A DNA stretch of 64,000 nucleotides, taken from positions 62,001 to 126,000 of the forward strand of contig NZ_JAHLPN010000001.1 of NCBI RefSeq assembly GCF_018917935.1, read 5' to 3'. This DNA comes from Kineothrix sp. MSJ-39. Lineage in GTDB: Bacteria; Bacillota; Clostridia; Lachnospirales; Lachnospiraceae. The number at the start of each line of letters is the position of its first letter. The first letter of the stretch is position 1. This document shows, piece after piece, positions 1 through 8,688 of this stretch. The notes beneath the pieces were generated by a model, which was given only the letters and a program-made list of their open reading frames with translations, made no database searches and was not told the DNA's origin. Made by a program: the position numbers and the translations under genes.

Positions 1-2814
1 ATCCATTATACAGGCACAGCTTCGGCTGTGTCTGTTCCTGCTGGAATAAAAGAAATAGCACCGGAAGCGTTTGCGGACCAGAACGGTATCACAAAGGTCT
101 ACATTCCATCTTCTGTGGAGAAAATCGGAGAGGGCGCATTCCGTAACTGTACCAATCTGAAAGAAGTTTACCTGTCAGATGGGGTGAGTACGATCGAAAG
201 CGGGGCTTTTGCCGGCTGCGGCTCTTTATCCGGTTTTACACTGCCTAAAACGCTGGAAACGGTCGGGGCAGGTGTTTTCTCGGGAGATACGGCGCTGAAA
301 TCGGTCAACATTGGAAAAAATCCCATGTTTTCTTATGCGGATGGAGTCTTATATGACAGAGATCAGACAAAGCTGATCGAAGTGATGCCCGGCAGAGAGG
401 CAGAAACACTAAATATGCCGACAACGGTAACAGATATTGAACGATATGCATTCTGGGGACAGACTTATCTGAAGGAGGTCACGTTATCTCCGAATCTGAG
501 TGAAATCCCGGAATATGCATTCTCAAACTGCACCAGTCTGCAGAAGATTTCTATTCCGTATTCTGTCCGCAGGATTGCAGCAAAGGCATTTGAGGATTGC
601 ACGAATCTGGGTAATGTTACAATTCCGCCATCTGTCACAACAATTCATGATACGGCGTTTGATGGCTGTGATAATCTGAAGATTCAGGCAGAGGATGGCA
701 GCGTGGCACAGACCTTTGCACAGGAACGAGAGCAGAATCAGACGGTATCTGCCATGCTGCAGGATGATGTGGCAGTCGGCAATTTTTATAATAAGCAGGA
801 TGCGGAGCAGGAAGCATCCGCAGTATCGGGAAACAGTACAGGAACCGGTGACTATGATGTTAATCATCCGGCTGATGTTTCCAATCTGGACGTTTCCAAA
901 TATTATGCCAATGATCCGTCTTCCGTTCTGGGCAAGACAAGGATCGTACAGAATCAGGCAGTTGTGATGATGGATCCGAAGGCAGAAGAAAATAAACAGG
1001 AAACGGAACCGGTTGAAGAGAAAAATTATGAGCTGCTGGATGATATCTCGCGGGATAAGGTAAAGATCAAGCAGTTTTATCAGGACCAGTCTCTGGGACT
1101 GCAGGAACTGCCGGCCGTTACGGAAATCGGCGATTTTGCTTTTGCAAGAAGCTCTTTACAAGGCATAATACTGCCGGACGGACTCAAAAAGATCGGTTAT
1201 GGCGCATTTTATCATTGCGATGCCCTGACAGATGTAGAGATTCCATCATCTGTATCAGTGATCGAGCCGGAGGCATTTGTCAAGACACCGTATCTGGAAA
1301 ACTGGCTGGCAGGATCGGGGGATGCTTATCTGATCGTTGGAGACGGCGTTTTGCTTGCCTACCGCGGTGACAAGAGCAGCATTTCCATTCCGGAAGGCAC
1401 AAAGAAGATTGCAAGCGGTGTATTTTCCGGGCATACAGAGCTTACCTGGGTCAACCTTCCGGCTTCTTTGACGGAGATCGGTGAAGCAGCATTTTCCGGC
1501 TGTACCTTTCTGGAGAAGCTGACAGGTGGAGATAACGTCCAAAGGATCAAGGACAGGGCGTTTCTTGGATGCCCATTAAAAGAAATTAATATTGGAGCGC
1601 AGGTAAAAGAGATCGGGCTTGGTGCTTATCAGAATACAGGTGCGCAGGCAGCCATATTTGCGGGAGAAAGCCTTCCAACGCTTTCCTTTGAAAAGACAGC
1701 AACCAGACTGGACAATGCCAATCTGCGCAGCATGGCATTTGACGGTGTGGAAACGGCAGTGATCGATGCATATGTTCCGACCTGCAGAGATACGATCTTA
1801 GATCAGCGGTATCTGGGCTTCCGGGGACTTGTGATCTCGCCGACAGGTGCAAGCACCGCACAGCTGCGGTATTGTACGCTGGAGCCTAATGCACAGAAGC
1901 TGGTGGAAGTGCCTGCAACCGTCAGAGCCGGAGATACGGTTTATACGCTGACCGGCGCAGATGCAGATGCATTCTCTGCGTATGAGACGTTTTCCGACTG
2001 GTCAGACGGAGAACTGGCAGGTATTACATTACCGCCGGCACTTGGCAGTATTTCGGATTATGAACCGGATCTGTTTGCAGATCAGACAGCCGACCAGACG
2101 GGAAGCACTGATACGCAGAACAGTACGGGAACAACAGATGCGACAGGCAATACACAGAGTACAGATCAGACCGGTAATACAGCAGCAGGCACACAGAATA
2201 CCGCACAGGACAGCAGCGAGGCAGATACCTCAAATACAGTCGTACTGGATGAAGCTGTATATCCGAATGCAGATCTGATCCGTGCAGAAGTGCGGGATGA
2301 TACAGAAGGCTTCCGCCTGCTTGTCAATACCGATGCGGACGCCCAGAAAAAGCTGACAGATGCAGTGGCTGCACAATATGGCAGTCCGGTGGCAGGGCAG
2401 CTTACCACATTTGACCTGAAGCTTGTGGAAAAGAAGACAAATATTCCGATCAGCAGCTTCGGCAAAGAGCAGGTAACACTCAAAATTCCGATCTCAGATA
2501 CGTTGAATGAGCAGGATATTTGTGTGGTAACCCTGAATGAGGATGAGGAACTGGAGCTTTGCTACGGAACAAAGTCGCAGGAAGGCGATGTTTCTTATCT
2601 GACGGTACATACGAGCCATTTTTCCGCTTATGGTATTTATGCGGGGATCGGTGACGTGGCACAGATGATCCGGCAGGAAAGTGAGGCACTTCTGCGCAAG
2701 GATGCTTCTCCGGACACAGGGGATCGTTTCAACCCGAAAACAGCAGGTGTGATCCTGTTATTCTGTATAGGGATGCTTCTGCTTTTGTACCGCAGAAAAC
2801 CGATCGTAAAATAA
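1..2814 (+). CDS. BspA-like leucine-rich repeat surface protein, 5'-truncated
   Basis: The reading frame is open from base 1, so the true start lies upstream; the GTG at 28 is probably internal. About 937 residues are visible. Two blocks of LRR_5 (BspA/TpLRR) repeats, with recurring I-P-x-x-V and I-x-x-x-A-F patterns, are separated by a repeat-poor stretch around residues 240-350. A Thr/Gln/Ser-rich linker lies near nt 2070-2220. The end has a sortase-like SPDTG motif (nt 2707-2721), a hydrophobic segment and a YRRK basic tail, so the protein is probably cell-wall anchored. LRR_5 proteins of gut bacteria are linked to adhesion, but the ligand here cannot be told. A terminator hairpin follows. 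Confidence 0.85.
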   Translation: MHYTGTASAVSVPAGIKEIAPEAFADQNGITKVYIPSSVEKIGEGAFRNCTNLKEVYLSDGVSTIESGAFAGCGSLSGFTLPKTLETVGAGVFSGDTALKSVNIGKNPMFSYADGVLYDRDQTKLIEVMPGREAETLNMPTTVTDIERYAFWGQTYLKEVTLSPNLSEIPEYAFSNCTSLQKISIPYSVRRIAAKAFEDCTNLGNVTIPPSVTTIHDTAFDGCDNLKIQAEDGSVAQTFAQEREQNQTVSAMLQDDVAVGNFYNKQDAEQEASAVSGNSTGTGDYDVNHPADVSNLDVSKYYANDPSSVLGKTRIVQNQAVVMMDPKAEENKQETEPVEEKNYELLDDISRDKVKIKQFYQDQSLGLQELPAVTEIGDFAFARSSLQGIILPDGLKKIGYGAFYHCDALTDVEIPSSVSVIEPEAFVKTPYLENWLAGSGDAYLIVGDGVLLAYRGDKSSISIPEGTKKIASGVFSGHTELTWVNLPASLTEIGEAAFSGCTFLEKLTGGDNVQRIKDRAFLGCPLKEINIGAQVKEIGLGAYQNTGAQAAIFAGESLPTLSFEKTATRLDNANLRSMAFDGVETAVIDAYVPTCRDTILDQRYLGFRGLVISPTGASTAQLRYCTLEPNAQKLVEVPATVRAGDTVYTLTGADADAFSAYETFSDWSDGELAGITLPPALGSISDYEPDLFADQTADQTGSTDTQNSTGTTDATGNTQSTDQTGNTAAGTQNTAQDSSEADTSNTVVLDEAVYPNADLIRAEVRDDTEGFRLLVNTDADAQKKLTDAVAAQYGSPVAGQLTTFDLKLVEKKTNIPISSFGKEQVTLKIPISDTLNEQDICVVTLNEDEELELCYGTKSQEGDVSYLTVHTSHFSAYGIYAGIGDVAQMIRQESEALLRKDASPDTGDRFNPKTAGVILLFCIGMLLLLYRRKPIVK

Positions 2815-2847
2815 AAGTGCATAAAATTTGGAACAGTTGCATATAAG

Positions 2848-2888
2848 AACTCCCGGCATATGATAAAAGAAAAAGCCGGGAGTTTTTT
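2848..2888 (+). terminator. Intrinsic terminator after the LRR gene, containing the next gene's ribosome binding site
   Basis: AACTCCCGGC (2848-2857) pairs perfectly with GCCGGGAGTT (2875-2884) across a 17-nt A-rich loop and is followed by a T run to 2888. The 3' arm holds GGGAG (2878-2882), which sits 6 nt before the GTG start of the subtilisin gene at 2889. The hairpin can therefore end the LRR transcript and also hide the ribosome binding site of the next gene. Confidence 0.8.
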
Positions 2889-3773
2889 GTGAACAGGGTC
2901 AGAAAACAAATTCATTACAGCCGGGCAGAACAGGAACAACTGACCGGTTATCATATCGGTGTCGGAGTCTTGGATTCCGGCATTTTTCCACATGAGGATC
3001 TGAAAGATCAAATCAGGGCATTTCGTGATTTTACAAATAAATATCAATTACCATATGATGAGACGGGACATGGCACACATGTATGCGGTATTCTGGCGGG
3101 AAACGGACGTGTTCTGCGCGGAAAGTATAAAGGCATGGCGCCGTACTGTGATCTGTATGTTGGTAAAATACTGGATAAAAGGGGAGAAGGAAGTCTGAAA
3201 ACACTGCTTCGTGGGCTGGAATGGCTGTTATCGATCGCGGGAAGCTGTCATATCCGTATCATCAATATATCGGTCAGCAGTATTGTATCTGCCAGACAGG
3301 AAGAACAAAGGAGACTCTACGACCTGTTTCATCACGCTTATGAAAATAATATACTGATCGTGACAGCGGCGGGCAATCTGGGCCCGGGAGATAATACGAT
3401 ATCAAGACTGGGGGATACGCCCTATGTGATCTGTGTGGGCTGTCATGACGGAGATCTGGACAATGGAGGACTGCGCTGTCAGGACTGTTCTGGGCGCGGA
3501 CCGGGAGAGAATGTATGGAAAAAGCCGGATATTGTAGCACCGGGCACACAGATCATTTCCTGTCAGGCTGCATACGGCAAATATGTGGCAAGAAGCGGTA
3601 CGAGTATGGCAACACCGATCGTCAGCGGACTTCTGGCACTTGCCTGGGAAAAATACCCGTATTTGAACGCCATGCAGTTGAAGCGCAAGCTGATCGTTTC
3701 CGCAACGGATCTGGGCGAAAGCTATCTGATGCAGGGAGCGGGAATGGTGGATGTTGAAAAAATGCTGTCCTAA
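2889..3773 (+). CDS. S8 family serine peptidase (intracellular subtilisin-like)
   Basis: This 294-aa subtilase carries all three catalytic motifs: Asp29 in VLDSG, His61 in GHGTHVCG and Ser239 in SGTSMATP, with an AAGN oxyanion region near residue 160. There is no signal peptide and no propeptide, which fits the cytoplasmic subtilisin group rather than exported proteases. The frame is open upstream only to a TAA at 2844. GTG 2889 is the only reasonable start, with GGGAG 6 nt before it inside the preceding terminator stem. Substrates are unknown. A strong promoter begins right after its stop codon, so it ends its own transcription unit. Confidence 0.88.
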   Translation: MNRVRKQIHYSRAEQEQLTGYHIGVGVLDSGIFPHEDLKDQIRAFRDFTNKYQLPYDETGHGTHVCGILAGNGRVLRGKYKGMAPYCDLYVGKILDKRGEGSLKTLLRGLEWLLSIAGSCHIRIINISVSSIVSARQEEQRRLYDLFHHAYENNILIVTAAGNLGPGDNTISRLGDTPYVICVGCHDGDLDNGGLRCQDCSGRGPGENVWKKPDIVAPGTQIISCQAAYGKYVARSGTSMATPIVSGLLALAWEKYPYLNAMQLKRKLIVSATDLGESYLMQGAGMVDVEKMLS

Positions 3774-3776
3774 ACC

Positions 3777-3811
3777 TTGACATGCACTGTATGATTGTAT
3801 ACAATTATACA
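3777..3811 (+). promoter_or_regulatory. Promoter with palindromic operator upstream of the citrate synthase-like gene
   Basis: TTGACA (3777-3782) and TACAAT (3800-3805) are separated by exactly 17 nt. The perfect 12-bp palindrome ATTGTATACAAT (3794-3805) covers the -10 box and extends to 24 bp (3788-3811) with one mismatched pair. Palindromes of this size are typical operators of FCD-type GntR regulators, and such a regulator is the second gene of this unit, so autoregulation is inferred. A small hairpin, GGCTGA/TCAGCC with a 4-nt loop (3817-3832), lies in the 5' leader. Confidence 0.7.
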
Positions 3812-3853
3812 CGTATGGCTGAGGTGTCAGCCTGAAAATAGGAGGCAGCACGA

Positions 3854-5278
3854 ATGAACGAAGAAAAAACCTTTGAAAACAGACCCGTGACCATGAACCC
3901 GAAGAAGAATCTTCTGGAAATTGAGGAGCATATGTACATCCTTGATGATGTCGAAAAACCGAATGTGTTCCGTAATATGTTTCCTTATTCCGATATTCCG
4001 AAGATTCCTTTTAATGACCGTATTGTACCGCATAATATGCCGCGTGACATCTGGATCACAGATACGACATTCCGTGACGGACAGCAGTCAAGGGCGCCTT
4101 ATACGACCGAACAGATCGTGACGATCTATGATTATCTGCACAGACTCGGCGGACCGAACGGTATGATCCGTGCCAGTGAGTTCTTTTTATACAGCAAAAA
4201 GGACAGAGATGCCGTGTATAAATGTATGGAAAGAGGGTATCAGTTCCCGGAGGTAACGAGCTGGATCCGTGCCAGCAAGGAAGATTTCAAGCTGGTAAAG
4301 GAAATTGGTATGAAGGAGACAGGTATTTTGGTAAGCTGCTCTGATTATCATATTTTCCTGAAATTAAAAATGACAAGAAAACAGGCGATGGAACACTATC
4401 TGAGCGTTGTACGTGACTGTCTGGAGGAAGGCATCAGCGTACGCTGCCATCTGGAGGACATTACCAGAGCGGATATTTACGGATATGTTGTTCCGTTCTG
4501 CCTGGAGCTGATGAAGCTCATGGAAGAATACAAGATCCCGATCAAGGTCAGAGCCTGCGATACGATGGGATACGGCGTCAACTATTCCGGTGCTGTTATT
4601 CCGCGAAGCGTACAGGGTATCATTTATGCGATCCATACGCATGCAGGTGTTCCGCATTCCCTGATCGAATGGCACGGCCATAATGATTTTTACAAGGCGG
4701 TTGTCAATTCCACGACCGCATGGCTGTACGGCTGTTCCGGTGTCAATACTTCTCTGTTCGGTATCGGAGAAAGAACGGGTAATACACCGCTTGAAGCAAT
4801 GGTATTTGAGTATGCACAGCTTCGTGGCAGCTTAAATGGTATGGATACGACTGTGATCACAGAGCTGGCAGAATATTATGAAAAAGAGATCGGCTATCAT
4901 ATTCCACCGAGAACACCGTTTGTCGGCAAGAATTTTAATGTAACAAGAGCAGGTATTCATGCGGATGGGCTGTTGAAAAACGAAGAGATTTATAATATAT
5001 TTGATACAGAGAAGTTTTTGAACAGACCGGTTCTTTGTGCGGTATCCAATACATCAGGTCTTGCAGGTATTGCACACTGGATCAATTCTTACTACAAGCT
5101 TCCGCCGGAAAAGCAGTTTAAGAAGAGTGATCTTCTGATCCATGAACTGAAAAAATGGGTGGATGATGAATATGAGAATGGCCGTGTAACGGTTCTGACA
5201 GACGAAGAGCTGATCAGAGAAATTAAAAAAGTATGCGTGATACTGCATATGGATTATGACGCAATTTTCAGCAAGTAG
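3854..5278 (+). CDS. HMGL-like acyltransferase, probable (Re)-citrate synthase
   Basis: This 474-aa protein of the isopropylmalate/homocitrate synthase superfamily has the DTTFRDGQQ metal and substrate motif (residues 70-78), a GHNDF motif and a late GIHADG metal-binding motif. It lacks the C-terminal leucine-regulatory domain expected of a full LeuA. The next enzyme gene is NADP-isocitrate dehydrogenase, which points to citrate formation from oxaloacetate and acetyl-CoA, as known for the Re-citrate synthase of Clostridium kluyveri, rather than leucine synthesis. LeuB lies far away at 17499. The start has AGGAGG 9 nt upstream. Citramalate or homocitrate synthase remain alternatives. The reaction is inferred from context; the family is clear. 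Confidence 0.75.
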   Translation: MNEEKTFENRPVTMNPKKNLLEIEEHMYILDDVEKPNVFRNMFPYSDIPKIPFNDRIVPHNMPRDIWITDTTFRDGQQSRAPYTTEQIVTIYDYLHRLGGPNGMIRASEFFLYSKKDRDAVYKCMERGYQFPEVTSWIRASKEDFKLVKEIGMKETGILVSCSDYHIFLKLKMTRKQAMEHYLSVVRDCLEEGISVRCHLEDITRADIYGYVVPFCLELMKLMEEYKIPIKVRACDTMGYGVNYSGAVIPRSVQGIIYAIHTHAGVPHSLIEWHGHNDFYKAVVNSTTAWLYGCSGVNTSLFGIGERTGNTPLEAMVFEYAQLRGSLNGMDTTVITELAEYYEKEIGYHIPPRTPFVGKNFNVTRAGIHADGLLKNEEIYNIFDTEKFLNRPVLCAVSNTSGLAGIAHWINSYYKLPPEKQFKKSDLLIHELKKWVDDEYENGRVTVLTDEELIREIKKVCVILHMDYDAIFSK

Positions 5279-5287
5279 GAGGCAGTT

Positions 5288-6007
5288 ATGTCTGATTACA
5301 ATTTGCAGCAGGAAGTATCCGATAAATATTCCCTGCGCGGAAGAGTATTCCACAAGATCAGAGAAGATATTTTAAACGGAAAGTACAAGCAGAATGAAGA
5401 ACTCAGAGAGGCAACGATCGGTGCAGAGCTTGGTGTATCGAGAACTCCCGTCAGAGAAGCATTCAGACAGCTTGAACTGGAAGGACTTTTAAAGATGATC
5501 CCCAATAAGGGCACTTATGTAACGGGGATCACCAGAAAGGATGTGCACGATATTTATATGATCCGTTCCCTGTTAGAGGGCTTATGTGCCAGATGGGCGA
5601 CGGAAAAGATCACACCGGAGCAGCTGAACGAAATGGAAGAAAATGTATATCTTTCCGAGTTCCATGAAAACAAAGGTCATTCCGACCAGATGGCAGAGCT
5701 GGATAACCGGTTCCATGAGATTTTATACGAATCCTGTGATAGTAAAATGCTGGAGCATCTGCTCCGTGATTTTCACCAGTATGTATACAGGATCCGCCGT
5801 ATGACACTGGCAAGTGAAAAGAGAGGACGGGCTTCCAACAAGGAGCATCGTGAGATCATGGAAGCCATCAAGGCGCATGATGCGGATAAGGCAGAAAGAC
5901 TTGCCAATTTACACATGATCAATGCCTATGATAATATGGTAAAGAACGGTCTTATTGATATTTTTGATGAAAATGATGAAGAAAAAGGAGAACAGGAACA
6001 TGAGTAA
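5288..6007 (+). CDS. GntR family transcriptional regulator, FCD subfamily
   Basis: This 239-aa regulator has an N-terminal winged helix (residues about 10-75, with the typical [12 protein letters not shown] recognition-helix stretch) and an all-helical FCD ligand-binding domain after it. It lies 9 nt behind the citrate synthase-like gene and overlaps the isocitrate dehydrogenase start by 8 nt, so all three are translated from one message. FCD regulators commonly sense organic acids; citrate or 2-oxoglutarate would fit here, but that is inference. The palindrome at 3788-3811 is its best candidate operator. Confidence 0.88.
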   Translation: MSDYNLQQEVSDKYSLRGRVFHKIREDILNGKYKQNEELREATIGAELGVSRTPVREAFRQLELEGLLKMIPNKGTYVTGITRKDVHDIYMIRSLLEGLCARWATEKITPEQLNEMEENVYLSEFHENKGHSDQMAELDNRFHEILYESCDSKMLEHLLRDFHQYVYRIRRMTLASEKRGRASNKEHREIMEAIKAHDADKAERLANLHMINAYDNMVKNGLIDIFDENDEEKGEQEHE

Positions 6008-7205
6008 AATTCAGATGACAACACCGCTTGTGGAAATGGACGGAGATGAAATGACAAGAATCCTCTGGAAGATGATCAAGGATGAACTGCTGCTTCCGTA
6101 TATTGATCTGAAAACAGAGTATTACGATCTTGGTCTGGAACACCGTAATGCAACAGATGATAAAGTAACAATGGAATCTGCACTTGCCACAAAGAAATAC
6201 GGTGTTGCTGTCAAATGTGCAACGATCACACCAAATGCTGCCCGTATGACAGAATACAATCTGAAGGAAATGTGGAAGAGCCCGAACGGAACGATCCGTG
6301 CAGCACTGGACGGAACTGTTTTCCGTACACCTATTGTAGTAAAAGGCATCGAGCCATGTGTCAGAAACTGGAAAAAGCCGATCACACTGGCAAGACATGC
6401 TTACGGTGATGTTTATAAAAATGCCGAGATCAAAGTACCGGGCGCAGGAAAAGCAGAGCTTGTCTTTACTGCAGAGGATGGCAGCAAGCAGGTAGAGCTG
6501 ATCCACAATTTTGAAGGCCCGGGCGTGATCCAGGGTATGCACAATACAGACAAATCGATCACAAGCTTTGCAAAAGCATGCTTTAATTATGCGCTTTCCA
6601 CAAAGCAGGATCTCTGGTTTGCCACAAAGGATACGATCTCCAAAAAGTACGATCATACTTTTAAGGATATCTTCCAGGATATTTATGACAAAGAATATAA
6701 AGAAAAATTTGAGCAGGCAGGTATTACATACTTCTATACACTGATCGATGATGCGGTAGCACGTGTTATGAAGGCAGAAGGCGGCTTTATCTGGGCATGC
6801 AAGAACTATGATGGTGATGTTATGTCAGATATGGTTTCTTCCGCATTTGGTTCCCTTGCCATGATGACGTCCGTGCTGGTATCTCCAAGCGGCGTGTATG
6901 AGTATGAAGCAGCCCACGGAACCGTACAGAGACATTACTACAAGCATTTAAAGGGCGAAGAGACTTCCACAAACTCTGTTGCAACGATCTTTGCATGGAC
7001 AGGCGCACTCAGAAAGCGTGGAGAACTGGATGGCAATCAGGAGCTTACAGAGTTTGCCGATAAGCTGGAAAAAGCAACGATCCAGACGATCGAAAGCGGC
7101 CGTATGACAAAGGATCTGGCACTGATCACCAGCCTTACCGATGTACAGGTCTGCAACAGTATGGAATTTATTCAGGAAATCAGAAAAACATTTGAAACAT
7201 TATAA
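6000..7205 (+). CDS. icd: NADP-dependent isocitrate dehydrogenase
   Basis: This 401-aa enzyme closely resembles the eukaryotic-type NADP-isocitrate dehydrogenase: it starts [20 protein letters not shown] and carries the substrate motif SPNGTIR and the [10 protein letters not shown] cofactor region. It converts isocitrate to 2-oxoglutarate with NADPH formation. The ATG at 6000 is chosen because AGGAG lies 9 nt upstream and family alignment begins there; it overlaps the regulator stop in ATGAGTAA. Together with the citrate synthase-like gene it would supply 2-oxoglutarate for glutamate. Aconitase is not in the window. Confidence 0.93.
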   Translation: MSKIQMTTPLVEMDGDEMTRILWKMIKDELLLPYIDLKTEYYDLGLEHRNATDDKVTMESALATKKYGVAVKCATITPNAARMTEYNLKEMWKSPNGTIRAALDGTVFRTPIVVKGIEPCVRNWKKPITLARHAYGDVYKNAEIKVPGAGKAELVFTAEDGSKQVELIHNFEGPGVIQGMHNTDKSITSFAKACFNYALSTKQDLWFATKDTISKKYDHTFKDIFQDIYDKEYKEKFEQAGITYFYTLIDDAVARVMKAEGGFIWACKNYDGDVMSDMVSSAFGSLAMMTSVLVSPSGVYEYEAAHGTVQRHYYKHLKGEETSTNSVATIFAWTGALRKRGELDGNQELTEFADKLEKATIQTIESGRMTKDLALITSLTDVQVCNSMEFIQEIRKTFETL

Positions 7206-7216
7206 GGATGCAGACG

Positions 7217-8686
7217 ATGGATTTTATAACAGGAGCGTTTTTACTCTTTTTCATGATCTGTGTGACAGTATATTATGTAATACCAAAAAAGGGGCAGTGG
7301 ATATGGCTGCTCCTTTGTAGCATATTCTTTTATCTGTGCGCTTCCGTGAAACTGAGTATTTTTATTTTGTTTAGTATCATAAGTAGTTTTGTGGCTGCAA
7401 GACGGCTGGAGCAGCTGTGCATGCAGGAACAGGCAGGAAAAGCAGCTTGGGGTATACACAAAAAAGTGGTGATGGCAGCACTGATTGGAAGTAATGCCGG
7501 TTTATTGTTCCTTTTGAAATTTGCTTCTTGCGGCAGTTTTCTGGTAACGAGACTGCATCTGGGCAGGCTTGCCTTTCTGCTGCCGATGGGAATTTCCTTT
7601 TATACACTGCAGATCATTGCTTATGTGGTGGATGTCTACCGTGGAAAATATCCGGCGGAAAAGAATTTCCTGCAGTATATGCTGTTTGTCATGTATTTCC
7701 CACAGATCCTGCAGGGGCCGATCGCAAGATTTGACCAGCTCAAAAAACAGCTTTGCAGCGGGCATGCATTTTCTTATGCAACCTTTGTCGGCGGATTTGA
7801 ACTGATGATCTGGGGCTATTTTCAGAAGCTGGTGATCGCAGACCGCGCAGCAGTCATTGTGGACAGACTGTTTGGAGAATATCAGTCGTATGCAGGCGTG
7901 TATATGCTGCTTGCAGGTGTGCTGTACAGCATCCAGCTTTATACGGATTTTAACGGCTGTGTCTGTATTGCCAGAGGGGCTTCCGAGATGCTGGGGATCA
8001 CACTTGCCCAAAACTTTGATCATCCGTATTTTTCAACCTCCATTCAGGATTTCTGGCATCGCTGGCATATTTCCCTGAGCACCTGGCTGCGGGACTATGT
8101 GTATATCCCGCTTGGCGGAAACAGGAAAGGAAAGCTTAGAAAGTATATCAATATTCTGTTGACCTTTCTGGTCAGTGGGCTCTGGCATGGTATGGGACTG
8201 ACTTACCTTGTCTGGGGACTTCTGCACGGGCTGTATCAGGTGCTGGGCAGTCTTTTAATGCCGGTGCGGGACGGGCTCGTCAGCCTGACAAAAACAAACC
8301 GGAGCAGTTTTTCACATCGGTTTATGAAACAGATCTGTACCTTTTTCCTTGTTATGCTGGCATGGATCTTTTTCCGGGCGGATTCTGTGACGCAGGCATT
8401 GCAGATGATCCGGCAGATGGCTGTGTTTAATCCATGGGTGCTTTGGAACCAGTCTGTTTATCTGCTCGGACTGGATGCGAAAAATGTCTGGATCCTGTTC
8501 TTTGCAATCGCCACATTATTGGTTGTCAGCATCATGCAGACAAAGATGGATATCAGAGGCTGGCTGGCAAAGCAGGGGATCGTATTCCGTTATGCAGTGC
8601 TGTATCTTGCCTTGTTTGCGGTTCTGATCTTTGGCATTTACGGGCCGGGCTATGATGCGGTCCAGTTTATTTACGGAGGATTTTAG
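7217..8686 (+). CDS. MBOAT family membrane-bound O-acyltransferase (AlgI/DltB/PatA-like)
   Basis: This protein of about 489 residues has many membrane segments and the MBOAT signatures FWHRWHISLSTWLRDY and SGLWHGMGLTYLVWG, the second holding the invariant His. ATG 7217 is preferred over ATG 7208 because AAGG (7204-7207) lies 9 nt before it. It likely moves acyl (usually acetyl) groups across the membrane onto an extracellular polymer, with the next gene as partner. It starts 11 nt after isocitrate dehydrogenase and so probably shares its transcript, an unusual pairing of central metabolism with envelope modification. Confidence 0.88.
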   Translation: MDFITGAFLLFFMICVTVYYVIPKKGQWIWLLLCSIFFYLCASVKLSIFILFSIISSFVAARRLEQLCMQEQAGKAAWGIHKKVVMAALIGSNAGLLFLLKFASCGSFLVTRLHLGRLAFLLPMGISFYTLQIIAYVVDVYRGKYPAEKNFLQYMLFVMYFPQILQGPIARFDQLKKQLCSGHAFSYATFVGGFELMIWGYFQKLVIADRAAVIVDRLFGEYQSYAGVYMLLAGVLYSIQLYTDFNGCVCIARGASEMLGITLAQNFDHPYFSTSIQDFWHRWHISLSTWLRDYVYIPLGGNRKGKLRKYINILLTFLVSGLWHGMGLTYLVWGLLHGLYQVLGSLLMPVRDGLVSLTKTNRSSFSHRFMKQICTFFLVMLAWIFFRADSVTQALQMIRQMAVFNPWVLWNQSVYLLGLDAKNVWILFFAIATLLVVSIMQTKMDIRGWLAKQGIVFRYAVLYLALFAVLIFGIYGPGYDAVQFIYGGF

Positions 8687-8688
8687 AC

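Noticed and set aside
3854-5278. Naming this gene leuA (2-isopropylmalate synthase)
   Set aside because: The leucine-regulatory C-terminal domain is missing and the neighbours are isocitrate dehydrogenase and a GntR regulator, not leuB-D. Re-citrate synthase fits better, though not proven.
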